Origin: Phialocephala subalpina
Taxonomy: Eukaryota; Ascomycota; Leotiomycetes; Helotiales; Mollisiaceae
Reading direction: 5' to 3'
Length of the DNA: 44,524 nucleotides
NCBI GenBank assembly: GCA_900073065.1
Contig: FJOG01000071.1
Span: 50,443 to 94,966, forward strand
A program made the translations under genes and the position numbers. Position 1 is the first letter of the stretch. The number at the start of each line of letters is the position of its first letter. This document shows positions 1 through 12,069 of the stretch, piece by piece. The notes beneath the pieces were generated by a model that made no database searches, was not told the DNA's origin, and saw only the letters and a list, made by a program, of their open reading frames with translations.

Positions 1-1400
1 TCCGCAGGCTCGTTATAATCGCCAATTCCACGAGTAAACTCGAGTTTAAAACACAAAATTTGGCCTAGTTAAAGTTAGCTCGAATTTAGAAAAATCGAAT
101 TCCAATTCCAATTCTATGAAAAAGGGCCTTCAACTTGAGTTGATATTAGAATGAGGGAACCCTAGTAAAGATGTCTTAAAGATATATTAGAAAGTAAAGA
201 AAGTAGAAAGAAGATAATAGGAAATTAATTATAAGGAAAATAAAGGTTAAAAGTAAAGAAAGGGGGTAAATAAGCATTACCTTAGCGTCCTCGCTTATAA
301 TCGAGGAAGGAAGAGGATGGCGAGGCTGCGAGGTACTTATTGGTAGAGCGTAGCCTTATTCGGAAGGCATACCTTGAAGAAAGCAAGGAATATCCATAAT
401 AATATAGTGATTATAAAGTTGAAATCTCCTGCTTAAATCACAAACAATGGCTATTGGCTAATACAAAGGTCAAAGATGTTTTGAAGAGGTAAAAAAGTCG
501 AAGGTTAAAAGAAGGTTAATAAGAAGATAATTGTAAGGAAAGTTGAGGGATAAGGAGGGGTAGATAAACGCGTTAGCGTACTCGCTTACGAGATCAAGGA
601 GGAAGGAGAGCAAGGCTAAGGAGCTTTTTGAATGCGAAAAGTATTATTCAAGAGATTGGCAAGTGCAGAGAATATCTGTCCCGAGATAGAGATAATGGCC
701 GTCAAATGAACTCCGCGAAGCACGGACAATGGATATTATGTGCTTGCAAAGAAGTTGAAGATATGCTAAAGAAATAAGGAGGCAAAAGGTAAAAAGAAGG
801 AAAAGTGACTATAAGGAAGATAAAGGGGTGAATGTCCTGGAGGGGGTATTGATAAACACGTTAGCGTCCTCGCTTGCGGCCGAGGACTCAGGGGAGAAGG
901 CAAGGCTGCAGGACTTACCAATAGCATGATTGAGAGCACAACTTGAGGAGAGTAAATTACCCACTATAACATAATGATTATGGTACTGGAATGTCCTGTC
1001 CAGATTACAGACTATGGGTTCTGTTTGAAAATGCAAAGACTAGAGGAGGATAAGGCTGAGGGGAATTTACCGAATGCACTATTGGAAAGGTGCAAAGAAT
1101 ATCCTGATAGATAGTGATACCTGTGGCATTTGAATATGCTATGCAGATCACGGACAATGGATCTTATCTGGATGAAGTTGTTAGTGAAGTTGAGAAGGTG
1201 AAGGGATGAAAAGCACTTTAACCACTGACTTACGGTCGAGGACTCGAGGAGGATGAGGCTGCGAGGAACTTATGGAATACGCAAGCCACTATTCAAGGAG
1301 ACTATATAGAATGTCCGCTATGTAAGACTCGATTCGAAAAGCATAGCGTATGGGATTTGGCCGATGCATGGAGCGCGGGCATCGTAACTAGCGATAATGG
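1..1400. repeat. Diverged tandem repeats, ~290-bp period
   Basis: A purine-rich, gene-free stretch in which one pattern recurs: an A/G-rich run, then a GTTAGCGTCCTCGCTTA-like core, GAGGA, AAGGCTGCGAGG and later CACGGACAATGG/CACAAACAATGG. The core lies near 283, 571 and 860, so spacing is 288-289 bp. A degenerate version lies near 1222 and a partial unit near 1050-1170. Copies differ by many substitutions and small indels, so this is an old array. No reading frame is conserved between copies and the short ORFs here look random. It may be a decayed subtelomeric or satellite-like repeat; the window cannot show which. Confidence 0.6.
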
Positions 1401-2654
1401 TGATGTGCAGATGGTAGAGAATGGAGGTTGAAGGAATGGAGGCGAAGAGGAATTGGAGACATCGGAGTAGTCGAGATGGCGAAGCGATGGAGATGTCGAG
1501 GGAATGGAGATGTCGAGGCAATACAGATTTCCAGGCCCAGGAAGCTGTCTTGAGTGAGGCGCAAAAGAGGAGCAGTCCGGGGAAAATCCTGAGATTCGAA
1601 AAGAGAGAATCGGTGCAAGGCTCGAGCGGTGAGGGGTATGTATTCTGGAGCTGAGCGATATGTTTACGACGGCTGCTGGTGTCTGGGTTGACAAATAGTT
1701 GCTAGGGATGGAATTTCGTTTGTGTTGAGGCACGATTTGGGGGGTCCTCAAACAAACAAAACCAACCAACCAATGCGGGGTAGGGAGGATCCAAGCGCTT
1801 ACCGATATTCTCAATGTCCTGATCATTCCAGGACATTTGTGGTCCACTTCTTGATCAGGGAGAAGCACCACTCAGGTGCCAAGGCTGGGGCCCAGGTACT
1901 ATGGGCGTGAAGCTTAGTGAACCTACGGGAGTTAGCATTCCTATTTCAAGTACTTCAAAAAGGAGAGGAGAGTGTTCCAGGAGTCTCGGGACATCCAGGA
2001 CTCTCAAAACGAAGGTGGAAGGGGTGGTCGGAGACGGTGAGCAATTTCAAGAAAGGAAATGGTTAGTATTCATCACTTCAATAATTTGCAAGTGAAGAAC
2101 TCACCAACACCAAGCCCAAAGCAACTTCTCAATTCATATCACTTCACGCATAGCCAAGAACAATTCCTAAGAATTCCTCAAAAGGTAACGTATTCATTTC
2201 TCTGCTGCGTGTAAAACCACGCTTTTCTGATCGCTCACTTCGTTTCTTCGCTAGCTCAACGCTGAAAACCAATACGTATTGCTCGCAGACATCAAGTCTG
2301 CGGAAAGAAAGCCAACCCACCCATCCAACGCCTATGAATCAAGGAAACAGACCCATCGCCTCCTGCAGGTCGAGAGGGAGCAGATAGCTCTTGCTAGCCA
2401 GTAATAAGGAACAAACATTACAAGTGACGGTAAATACAGGGGAAGGGAAGTTTTCCTGATGAGTGTATAGTACAAGGAGATGTGCGGGGAACTGTCAGAT
2501 CCTGTATTGGATCGAATGTGTTGCCTCGAGGGCGATAATGTCGTCTTCGGGTGTCTGCCAACTCGAATCGACTTTGGAGATTGAGTGGTGCTTTGTTCGA
2601 GACTGAGATATAGAAGATGCGCTTCTTGCGCGGAAGGAGCAGTTTATTTAAAGT
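1401..2654. other. Gene-free region
   Basis: No credible gene seen. Around 1440-1520 a short GGAGATGTCGAGG-like unit repeats a few times. At 1813-1837 there is a perfect 9-bp inverted repeat (AATGTCCTG / CAGGACATT) with a 7-nt loop. Its function is unknown; it could be the tip of a decayed mobile element. The right part (about 2480-2654) would hold the 3' untranslated region of the exchanger gene that ends at 2655. Confidence 0.5.
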
Positions 2655-4557
2655 TTAACCGGCGGTTGTGACTGGGTTTCCGTTGGCGTCCGTTTGAGGG
2701 TAGTACCAAGCGCATACAGCAATGATCCTGCGAATGTTAGCTCAACTCGATATCCAATAAAGGCTCAAACTCACAAGTAAAGGCACTGTAGCAACATTCC
2801 TTCAAGCCAATGGCTCTTGCCATCCCCAATTAAATAGTTGACGAGGAGGACAGACACAAAGAGCACTGCAACCTGGAATCCATCAAAGCTCAAAGTCATG
2901 TCTTCCTTGCCCATGATCCAGCCAATGACAACCAGAAGCGGGATCAAGAACAGAGAGACCTGCATGCTGGAACCAACCGCAACACCAATAGCAAGATCCA
3001 TCTTATCCTTGCAGGCCACAGTGACCGCAGTAGCGTGTTCGGCGGCATTTCCGACAATCGGAAGAAGAATCAAACCGACGAACTCAACGGAGACTGTACC
3101 GCTCTCGGTGATGGATCCAATACCATCAACCATAAATTCGGCACAAAGTCCAATGATGGCGGTGGCGCCAGCAAGAGTAGCCCAGGCAACAGCGATGTGC
3201 AGGCTGGGCTCCTCGGGCTCTTCCTCCTCATCTTCGTAGGCGGCTGTGTTGATCAACTCATCGTTGGGTGGGCGGTCTGCAAGTTGAGGTCTACCGGTTC
3301 CGGCTCCAATTCCTCCAGCTTTAGCAAGACCCTTGGAGATAGCTCCTTGCGGCAAAGCGTTCTTGCGAGGTCTCATTGGGACCTTCTGGCTCTCCTCATT
3401 GAACATATCAACGTGAGTGTGGAGCTGGAAGTATAGATATCCAGCGTACACAACCAAGAGGATGACAGCAGTTCCACGTGAAAGAGCAGCTACAGAGGCC
3501 ACAGGCGTGACACTGAACTGATCGAAGCAGGTAGGAATGATGATACTGCCAATGGCCAAGGCGAGCAAACTGGCAGCAGTTTGGGCAACTGTCTGGTTGA
3601 AGAATTGCTCTGATCGTCGGAGACCACCGAAGAAGAAACACATGCCCATAACGAGGAGGAGGTTAGACAAGATACTGCCAATAAGCGAAGTTTGGACAAC
3701 GACGACTTCATTTTTGGCCAAGGCGATGACGGCAACGATCAATTCGACGGCGTTACTACGATATGTTAGTATTGATCCTCAAAGCCGTCTCCCTGAAATT
3801 TTAGGAATACCCACCCGAAAGAAGCATTGAGAAGACCACCCAAACTCTCTCCCAAATGCAATGCAATTTCCTCAGTTGCAAAACTCAGCATGCCCGCAAG
3901 AGGAATAATGGCGATAAAATTGACCGTGAAAACCACCTTGCCATCAACACCGGCATAATTAAGGGCGATACCAACAGGCGCAGCAATCAACAAGATATTG
4001 ACCCACGAGCTGAAGATTGTCCGCCTGACCTGGTTCCTGAGAGTAAAGGGTTCCTTGTGGTAAAGCTCCTTCCCCTTGTACCATGGTCGCTTCTTCGGCT
4101 TGTCCTCGCGCTCTGGTGCTTCTTCCTTGTTCTTGTGGAAGAATTTGCCAACGAATCTCCTACGCGCCTTCTCCTCTTGACTTGGTGGCCGAGTCCCCCT
4201 CGGAACAACCGTCTCCTCGCTATCAGCTTCTCTAGGTTTCGAAGTATTCGTCGCGGTCGCAGTGGTCATCTCGTACTCATTCTCCTTCGAGTGCCTTCGT
4301 ATCGTATCTCCATCTGTCGTCGTGCTGAAATTCCTCGAGTGTGGGGGTTCTGTTTGCACAGCTGATAGTGGCGTTTCGTCCTCTGCGCCCAAGACTCCAA
4401 TATTTCTTGTATTGATCCCATTGCCAGCTTCGATATCGGTCGGAGAGGGATTCGCCCAAGTGGATGATCGTTTGGCGGCTTTCCCAAAGGGATTCCACGA
4501 GTCGCCGTACCAGGCTTCTTTGCGCGCCTGACGCTTGATCTGATCTAATCCGGCCAT
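2655..4557 (-). CDS. Vacuolar Ca2+/H+ exchanger (CAX/VCX1 family)
   Basis: Three exons: 4557-3815, 3755-2775 and 2727-2655, giving 598 aa. Introns have GTGGGT...ACTAAC...TAG and GTGAGT...CAG signals. The product should move Ca2+ into the vacuole in exchange for protons. Both diagnostic CAX repeats are present: GNAVE at about residues 248-252, rebuilt exactly across intron 1, and GNAAEH at about 483-488. An acidic loop (YEDEEEEPEEP, about 421-431) separates the two halves, as in family members. The first ~190 residues are polar and basic, presumably the cytosolic N-terminal regulatory region. The start at 4557 gives MAGLDQIKRQ. An upstream ATG at 4655 could be a 14-codon uORF or an alternative first exon (see findings). 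The family is certain; which fungal paralogue it is cannot be told here. Confidence 0.93.
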
Positions 4558-7502
4558 TGTAAGCAAACGAATATGATTAAGGAGCAGCAGCCAAAAAGAC
4601 GCATTGCTGACTATGCGCGAGGAAGAGACTGACGCATATTGAAGTTATGAGACATGGTGAATTGAATTGATCAATTCGATAAACGTGGTGTTATGGTGGA
4701 AGCAGGGCGGAATGGGGTACGAGCAATAAATGATCTGTTCCTCGGGGCGTGATTGGGCTGAGAGTTAGGCCGTTCGGCGTTGCTACTAGGATCAAGGATT
4801 GGTTGCTTCGGGAGGTATTTGGTGACGCAGAGGCTGTGCAGACGACGTGCAGGAGGGAAGTTGGTGCAGAGAGGGTCGGGCGTCGAGTCTGAACACTTCG
4901 GCGTCGCAGAGTAATGTATCGTGTGCTGGATGCTCGAGTTGTCGCGATCTTATCAATCTGGGCTCTTCGATGCGATCGATGAGCTGCGCAAGGTAGTGTC
5001 GGTGCCTCGTCCGAAGTGTTGTATGTAGGTTCACACTCACACAGCCTCGCGGGCATGCGCAACCTTTTTGCACCAGTTCCGCGTCGTTGGGGGCTGAGGT
5101 AAAAAAGCCTGAAGTAGAGCCTCGTGGCAGATGGATTAGCAAGAATGCTGCGCCTTTCCTCTCTGGGGGTGTGGTCTGGGTCAAGTCGCGATCGCAGATA
5201 TATGTTGTTGCTGTTGACCTTGGGGTTGTATGTTTTTGTTCAAAAGAAGAGAAGAAGTTGGCAGTGTTCTGGCAGGAAATTGGGGTGTTTCGATTCAATT
5301 TTACGGGCTGGACGCGATCCTCTTGGCACTTTCACTGCCCCCAGATGCCAAGAGCCCGGGACCGTGAGAAAGCAAGACAGGGCAGAATCGCAGAAGAGAG
5401 ATTTGCTAAGATTAGTCCACCAAAGGAGCCACAAATACCACGTCCACGTCTACTCTTACGTAGCCCGTGATATACAATTTAGCAACCATTCAGCTTGCGC
5501 CTACTACGACGTTGCCGGTATTTATGAGAATGCGAGCGCTTCTCGGGACCGGATGATATCAAATCCTTTCTATGCCCAAGGTCAGATGCGTTGCGAGAGA
5601 ATTGATGACCGCAGTTGGCGGAACACTTACTTGATGAGGTCTAAAGGGGGGCTTTTTCGAACACGCAAAGAATGCCAGAAGAGGGTTAAGGGATCGCGAT
5701 AATCAGATCAGATAGCGGTATGATCAGCCCGCCTCCATCGTTCGTTCATGAGTCTAGCCAGCGCATGATTCACGATGTTCTAGCAAGATATTCACCGCTG
5801 CAATTCACCTCCAAACTCCACCAGTCATGGTCCTTCCAACGCAGAATGACGGCTCACCACTTCGCTCGAAACCCTCACAAACAAGAAAAGGGACTCACTT
5901 GGCAACTTGGCGAACAAACGCTTCTTTTCGATGACAGCACAGTCAAGCTCATTCCAAGCTCAGCTTCGATTCAGGTACCGTCTTGCCACTTCTTGGTCCG
6001 GCAAGTGGTGCAAGATTCCAGATTATTTCACCCCTAGCCACATGTTCACATCCAGCGATAAACATCAAGCTAGCTATAACGAACAACGCATCATCGCGCA
6101 GCGCTGATCACCTGCTGCCGCTTCTATCCAATCATCCCACCTGTTTCCAAACAAACAAATGCATTCCAACGAATTGGAATCAAGAATTAATGTTTTCAAC
6201 AAAATAGCGCAAAATCGACGCTTGCTTTCAGGTCGAAAGATGTGGCTGAGACCCCAGACTATTTGAAACAGGATTTGTTTCAAGCAGGTGGCAAGGGTGT
6301 TAGGGATCACGTGTTGGGGTTAGATGGGTATTTTCCCTGTGCTGCTCATTAATCTTTTTGAGATGAGCTGGAAGTAGCTTTGAAAGTTCATGTTCGTTGT
6401 TGAGGAGAAAGGATGAGATGCAAGTGCATGGTAAGGCCCCTATGTGAGGAGTTGCGCCTTCGTGCTTTTGCATTTACGAGCTGTCGTGCTTGCTTCTTGC
6501 GTTGAAAGTTTTCAAACACCTCGAACAAAGTCGGGCAAGTCGGGCAATTTTCTAGGTCGGAGACCCGCAGAATGTTGCAATACAAACAGGACGGTTTACA
6601 GCAAGAAATTTTTGATTCCATTTCAGCTGTGATCAATGACGCAACTCAATCATCAGGTCCTCAAATCTCATCCCAGAACGTCAGACCTGAAAGCTGCAGT
6701 CCTGTTCCGAGTCTCAAGTCAGCACTGCATCTCGTGTTACAAGGGCACGACCTCGAGTCGGCACGGATGACTGCATGCTTATCAGATGTACTGAAGGACG
6801 ACTTCTAAGTTTTCAGCTCTGATTTTCGTCTTCTAGATTGCGTTCGCGTGAGGGTTTGTGTCGGTGAGATACATTTGGGAAGTGGGCATCTATTGTTTGA
6901 ATCCCGAGCAGCGGGGACGTGGTCGAAACATTTCAAAGTATATCAAAAGATGTTAGGTGCGAATGCTTCTTCAATAGAGAAGTATCTGTATCCATTGATA
7001 ATGCTCCAAAGCTGCATTACCCGGAATATCTACCGTCAAACTGGTCACTCCTCTCAAACATCACGTGCTAAGGGTGCTGTTTTCTTCTGGAAGCTTTGCA
7101 AGTTGATAATCAAATGATTTCAATTTTCGTTATTGTTAGATCTGGAAACGCTGATTGCCCGTTTGTTCTCTTATCTCTCCTTAAATTTAAGTCCAATGCA
7201 AAGTTCGTCAGGACGCAACCTTTCAAAAACCTTTCAAGAGTCGAGTCCAATCCCATATTGTTTCTTATCTCAAATCCAGAACGCTCTTCTTGCAAACTAC
7301 GATTGATGTTATTATTAACATCTCTAGCAAGATTTTCAGGCAGGCTAGGTAGCCTGAAGCTTGGCTCCCACCGTGGGGTTTTAGCGTTCTATGCCTAAAC
7401 TCGCTTCCTCCCCACCGCGGCACAGGAACACGAGCAGCGTCAAAATCTCGATACAAAACTCAATAAGAACCCATTTTTCAATGCAAGAGATCAGGAACAA
7501 CA
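4558..7502. other. Long gene-poor intergenic region
   Basis: About 2.9 kb between the divergently transcribed exchanger and F-box genes. Many short overlapping ORFs exist on both strands, the longest 192 codons at 5124-5702, but none shows a recognisable domain, signal peptide or supporting splice structure. CACGTG boxes occur near 6309 and 7063. I see no tRNA. The region presumably holds both promoters and 5' untranslated leaders; an unannotated noncoding RNA cannot be excluded. Confidence 0.4.
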
Positions 7503-8465
7503 ATGGGCTCCCCAATTAAAGCCGTCCTCAACAGCCCCGAACTCCTAACCTCAATCCTCACGCAGCTCTCTCCCCAGGATCTCCTCACACGAGCCCAGCG
7601 CGTCTCGCACACCTGGCACGCTCTCATCAACACCTCGCTCAAACTCCAGCAATTCCTCTTCTTCGCCCCTCTCCCAGCCAACCCAAATGTCGCCTCAATC
7701 CCCAACCCACTCTTCACTGCTCTAGATCCCAACTCCCACCACCCCTTCGAAGCATGGTACACACTACTCAGAACACGAATCACAGACACACTCCAATACT
7801 CATCCGACCTCTCATTCTCTCTCTCCGGCCGCTCTCCCACCCAACAAGCCGCCCTAACGCACCGCACCGCTTCCTGGCGGAAAATGCTCCCAATGCAACC
7901 TCCTCCCCTGGTTTTGGAAGTCGTTAAGATGCATCCCTCAGGCCTACTCAGGAAAGCTGGACAACCGAGAGGGGAGGTTGCGAGAGTGAATTTTGAGGAC
8001 GGGGTGAAGATGGGTGTTTTGTATGATTTGGGGTGGGAGACGGCGAGTCGGGATTATGCGAAGTGGGCGGTTCTTTGGAATATGGTTCCTTTTGATAAGG
8101 AAACTATGGCGCCGAGACAGGAGTTTGGCGACGAGGTATCTTCCCCCCTCTCTCTTTCTTCTCCCCTTAACCGTTGGCCATTTTCAAGATCAATAATTAA
8201 CAGCCTCCAGTGGGAAAAACGCGAAACTCGCCGCACCAACATGAGACTGGCACAAAGAAGAGAACAAACGTATCCATTGGAGAATAAGATTACCTTCCTG
8301 ATGGATCTCTCAATGCCATTAGCTAACATGATTAACTTCATGAAGCCGCAACATAAGAGTGAGGGGTATGAGAGCTTGGAGGGGCAGATGGAGTGGAGGG
8401 ATTTAGGGGTGGAGGAGTTGACGCATCTGGCGCAGATGTGTGCTGGGGAATGTAAGTTGCATTGA
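7503..8465 (+). CDS. F-box domain protein
   Basis: One continuous frame of 320 codons. Residues about 9-50 form an F-box-like motif (NSPELLTSILTQLSPQDLL, then RVSHTWHALI), the part that would bind Skp1 in an SCF ubiquitin ligase. The rest matches no repeat class I can name, so the substrate is unknown. A likely intron lies at 8136-8210: GTATCT donor, TTAAC branch site, CCAG acceptor, 75 nt, phase 0, without a stop. Splicing would remove a Ser/Leu/Pro-rich patch and leave 295 aa joined as FGDE-WEKRE. Because 75 is divisible by three, both forms are readable and sequence alone cannot decide; I favour splicing. A 37-nt run upstream contains no competing in-frame ATG. Confidence 0.8.
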   Translation: MGSPIKAVLNSPELLTSILTQLSPQDLLTRAQRVSHTWHALINTSLKLQQFLFFAPLPANPNVASIPNPLFTALDPNSHHPFEAWYTLLRTRITDTLQYSSDLSFSLSGRSPTQQAALTHRTASWRKMLPMQPPPLVLEVVKMHPSGLLRKAGQPRGEVARVNFEDGVKMGVLYDLGWETASRDYAKWAVLWNMVPFDKETMAPRQEFGDEVSSPLSLSSPLNRWPFSRSIINSLQWEKRETRRTNMRLAQRREQTYPLENKITFLMDLSMPLANMINFMKPQHKSEGYESLEGQMEWRDLGVEELTHLAQMCAGECKLH

Positions 8466-8809
8466 GGGATGAACGTCTTGCTCAAATGTCTGCGGTTGGG
8501 GACTAAGACATGAGAACCGAGAACCGAAAAATAGGAAGTCGAGAATTGGGCATTGAAAGTCACTCCTCTGGAAGGATAGAAGCGAATGTATCTCCGAGGT
8601 GGCTTGCGGAATCGGAATTTTGCCATGACACCCTCCTCGAGAATATTCTGATGTGTAGAGAGAGACTTTGTGAATTCAGAGGCGCTCGATGCAAGTTATG
8701 TACGAGTTCAAGGAGTTAAAGACTCGCAACAAGAACGTGGGAAACAGCTAGAGTGGGCAATGGGGACCCCTGATCAATTCATGACACCCTCGCATCTCCA
8801 ACAGCCAAG
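8466..8809. other. Convergent intergenic region
   Basis: About 340 bp between the 3' ends of the F-box gene (+) and the mannanase gene (-). It should hold both 3' untranslated regions. No other gene or repeat seen. Confidence 0.5.
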
Positions 8810-10094
8810 CTACCTAACATCCTTTGCCAACATCTGCTTCGCATGCTCAACCCCTAGCACCTTGTACTCCGTCTCATTATAATAAATACTATTAACATCC
8901 CCCAGATTCCCGCCCGGCACACTCAAATCATAACTCCCAAACTGCCAAATCTGATCAGCAGCCAACCCACTCTCCACCACAGCCTCCTGCCACGGCCCCT
9001 CAGTCTCCGTATGATTATTCGGAAACGGCGTCCCATACTCCTCCAAAATAACTGGCTTCCCAGCCGCCTTCCCGATAGCGTCGTGTTGTTGGATCCACTC
9101 CGTACCCCAGGTGTAGTTGTACCCCCAAGAGTTAGGGTAGAGATGGAAGACGCCGTAATCGAGGGTCTTGATCTTGAGGTTTGCGGCGAAATCAACACCC
9201 TCGCCGCCACCATAGGCGTATGAACCGTCTCCGTAGCCGTCAGCTGGTGCGAGCCAGCCTTCATCGCCTAGAGTAACCATGTGCTCTGGATCCAGACTCT
9301 TGATATAGCTTGATATCTCTGTTGCCCAGTTCGTGATGACGGAAGAATCGCATCCATGACATCTCGGCTCGTTGCATAGTTCCCAGGCAAAAATGGCCGA
9401 TGACTTGCTGTACCTCGTGACTAGTGTCTTGATGTATGCTTTGTAAGCTTTTTGAGCAGCGACGTTGGTGTAGAATGTAGTTGCGTTGTTGCCGAATGCG
9501 TTTCCGTATGCTGCAATTCCGCCATAGTCGCCCCAATTGTTGACGAAGGGAAGAACAAGCTTCACGCCATGTTTTTCGGCCGAGGAGACAACGTAATCGA
9601 GGCGCTGGAGTCCGTCCTCGCCGAAGTTGATGTAGGAGCCTGTTGAATTGAGAATCTGGAAGTAAACCTTGTTTGGGTCTGTGGCCGACGCATCTGGAAT
9701 TGTGTTGACATCGCCGAAGCCCCAGACGCGGAGGATCTTGTATCCTGTCTACAGCAAGTCAGTGAAGAAAGTGGGGATGTCCATGCTGTCAACTTACATT
9801 GGCGACTTCTTGAAGTGCGATATCTACATCGGAGTTTTTGCTCAAGTGGCCAAGCCACCATGCGTTGCTGCCTTTCGGATGTCAGTCTGAGAAGTCAGAG
9901 GCGGGGATGGACATACCTGCGAAGTACTCAACCTTTCCATCAATCTCGAATAGCCTACCGGACACTTTCGCATTGCTTCCACTCTTCCCAATTGGATACG
10001 CACTGGCTGGCTGGTTGGTTGTGGTGGATGACAGAATGGTCGGCGCTGCAGCGGCACATGAGGCGAGCACGAAGCTCAAGAGAGACGACTTCAT
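8810..10094 (-). CDS. Secreted GH5 endo-1,4-beta-mannanase
   Basis: Three exons: 10094-9917, 9871-9798 and 9748-8810, giving 396 aa with introns of 45 and 49 nt. Residues 1-19 ([19 protein letters not shown]) are a signal peptide, so the enzyme is exported to cut mannan in plant cell walls. Family GH5 (subfamily 7-like) follows from WELCNEPRC, whose Glu at about 211 is the acid/base, and VILEEYGTP, whose Glu at about 321 is the nucleophile. [11 protein letters not shown] near the mature N-terminus is also typical and is rebuilt across intron 1. GDEGW and FHLYPNSWG are further family landmarks. No cellulose-binding module is attached. A start codon further upstream in frame is only a GTG, so ATG 10094 is chosen. 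Intact and probably active. Confidence 0.95.
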
Positions 10095-11128
10095 GGCGGA
10101 AAAGTTGAATGTCACAGAGTTGCTCAGGAACAGAGCGTACTTGAGTATATTTGTATTTATTACCCCTCAGCCCAAGAAATTGTGCCTGGAAGCTATCTAG
10201 GAACCAGCAAGGATTTCCGGGCCGTCATAAACAGCGAACGAATGATCATCTCCTCATCCATGTGCGGGGGAGCCGCTCCCAAAGGTTTAAAGTGGTTGAA
10301 ATGAACTTGATGAAAGGTGAGGCAAAATGGCGAACAGAATATCCGAGCGGAGCATGATGTTCCGGGATGCATCAGGAAAGGTGTTGAAATGAAGATCTGG
10401 GGTCTCCGGACCTTGGGCCCGAGATCCTGGTTATCTGCCCAGAAAACAACATATTACTATTCTTACCATGCCTAGACACGGATAGATCGTGAGGGGTAGA
10501 TGCAGTTGGAAAGAAGACAAAGTTTTTCCGTGCAAGGATGAACCGCCGATCAAATTGAGGCTCGCAACCTGATAGTCCAAGAACACGTGGAGAAATCTAT
10601 TCTTCGAAAGGTCCACTTGGCCTTTCCTGCGAGAATACGCATTTTTTCGAAGCATAAGAAAGTCTAGAGGCTGTGCGAAAGCTCGAGAGAGACCAGCACA
10701 ACAATCAAGCTAACAGTTCGCCCACTTGAGAACCCCTGGCGAACAGAGACCCCCATTGACTTCTCTCTCGCCCCTTCTTTGTCGCCCTCTCCCATTTCCA
10801 GCAGCAGCACTCCACAACAGTAGGAAACCCGCCGGCAGAACATACCAGGAATCGAATCAATGTCACCGTCTTCATCAGGTATTAGCATCTTCGGGTTCAG
10901 GCAAGAGAATTCATTGTGAGACCAACCCTTTCGTTGTAAGATCCAGCGTAATCGCCACCATAACTCCCCAGATAACTCCAGCAATCATGTATGCTCTGCC
11001 ATATCGATGTCTCGAGGACCCGTGGAAACTTGTCTATACCGGTATCGATGCCTACGCCTAAGGATACCAGCGATGAACTTGATATTAATTTGCCGCACGT
11101 AGGTCGCTCGGAAGGCTCGCAGATTAGT
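10095..11128. other. Intergenic region upstream of mannanase
   Basis: About 1 kb between the mannanase start and the DIB1 3' end. The part next to 10095 is the mannanase promoter. On the minus strand around 10840-11035 there is a short hydrophobic frame (YMIAGVIWGVMVAITLDL) and a good GTATGT donor near 10845, but I could not build a complete gene from them. Otherwise nothing recognised. Confidence 0.4.
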
Positions 11129-11608
11129 CTAGTATCGGTATCTGGTGGAATAATCTGCCACAGGTCAGTGTTCATCTTCTTCTCGAGAACAGAGCAACCT
11201 ACCCTTAGGACTAACAACCAAACCACGTCCCTTCTTCGCACCCCGATAAATCGTCTCAATAATATCAATCAACTCCTGCTTATCCTCCAGAACCCAGTTC
11301 AGCTTGTTATTGTTACCGGTGCCGAAATCGCACATCATGTGTTTGTTGCGGAAGAAGAACATGAGAGTCATCGGATCGTAGAGTTCGTACATCTGCTTGA
11401 AGTCAGGGACTTGATCGAGATCGCAGACATAGATGACGGCGAAGTTCTTGACTCGGTCGGCGATGCGGTAGAGGACTTCGTCTTGTCGCATGCAATCGGG
11501 ATCCCAGTCGCGACCGAAGCGGATGATGACCAGGCGCTCGTCTTCGGACATGATGGCTTGGTCGACGTGCCAGCCAGTGACGAGATGGGGGAGCACAACT
11601 GAGCCCAT
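11129..11608 (-). CDS. DIB1: U5 snRNP thioredoxin-like protein Dib1/Dim1
   Basis: Two exons, 11608-11203 and 11154-11129, encode 143 aa, the usual length of this very conserved family (human TXNL4A is 142 aa). It is a thioredoxin-fold subunit of the U4/U6.U5 tri-snRNP, needed for pre-mRNA splicing in the nucleus. Diagnostic stretches are LPHLVTGWHVDQAI, VIRFGRDWDPDCM, YVCDLDQVPDF and FFFRNKHMMCDFGTGNNNK. The last nine codons sit in a separate 26-nt exon: splicing at GTAGGT...GGCAG turns a wrong read-through tail into DYSTRYRY, the expected C-terminus. The GST pseudogene starts 461 bp away in the opposite direction, so the two share a divergent promoter. Confidence 0.97.
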
Positions 11609-12069
11609 GTTTGCGGTATTGTGGAGTTGTGTTGTGTTGTTTCGTGGAGGTTGTGGTTTGAAGAGTTGGAGATTTGGAGGCAGCGATGAAGTTGGAGTCA
11701 AAGTTTGGTGGGGCGGAAGCGCTAACCAGATTAAGTAAGGCTGTCAGCCCTATCATGTGATGAGAAACTTGGGTAGAGTGAATCGGAGACCGGACAGTCT
11801 GAGCCCTTGTCAAAACAATTTTTTCAGTTAGAAATGCTGTCCTGGTGGTACCGAAACTGCGTTATCCTTGATGAGTCCGAGACTCGGCTCTGAAGCACTT
11901 GATTCACGTGATGTATGATGAGGTGGGGTATTTGTTATATCCGTACCTTCTAGTTTAAGACTGCTGTGTCCCTCATTCCTCTCACTTCGTGTTCTCAGCT
12001 CGGGCTTATATTTTTGAAACCTCGCGCTGTTTAGATTGCCAAGCGTCCTACCAATTTGCCCTATCAACC
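11609..12069. promoter_or_regulatory. Divergent promoter, DIB1 / GST
   Basis: The 461 bp between two divergent start codons. It contains an 8-bp palindrome TCACGTGA at 11904-11911, a Cbf1/USF-type E-box core. A regulatory role is inferred from position and palindrome only. Confidence 0.45.

Noticed and set aside
1302..1871. 189-codon minus-strand ORF rich in Ser/Pro/His
   Set aside because: It arises from the short GGAGATGTCGAGG-type repeats and purine-rich bias of this stretch; no conserved frame across repeat copies.
5124..5702. 192-codon plus-strand ORF
   Set aside because: Composition and pattern look random; it overlaps the leader of the exchanger gene and has no recognisable motif.
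10840..10930. GATTCGATTCC on the minus strand, like a tRNA T-loop
   Set aside because: No acceptor stem, D-arm or anticodon arm can be folded around it.
10664..11085. Minus-strand frames with hydrophobic YMIAGVIWGVMV and a GTATGT donor near 10845
   Set aside because: I could not assemble a start, consistent frame and stop; the frames overlap the DIB1 3' region.
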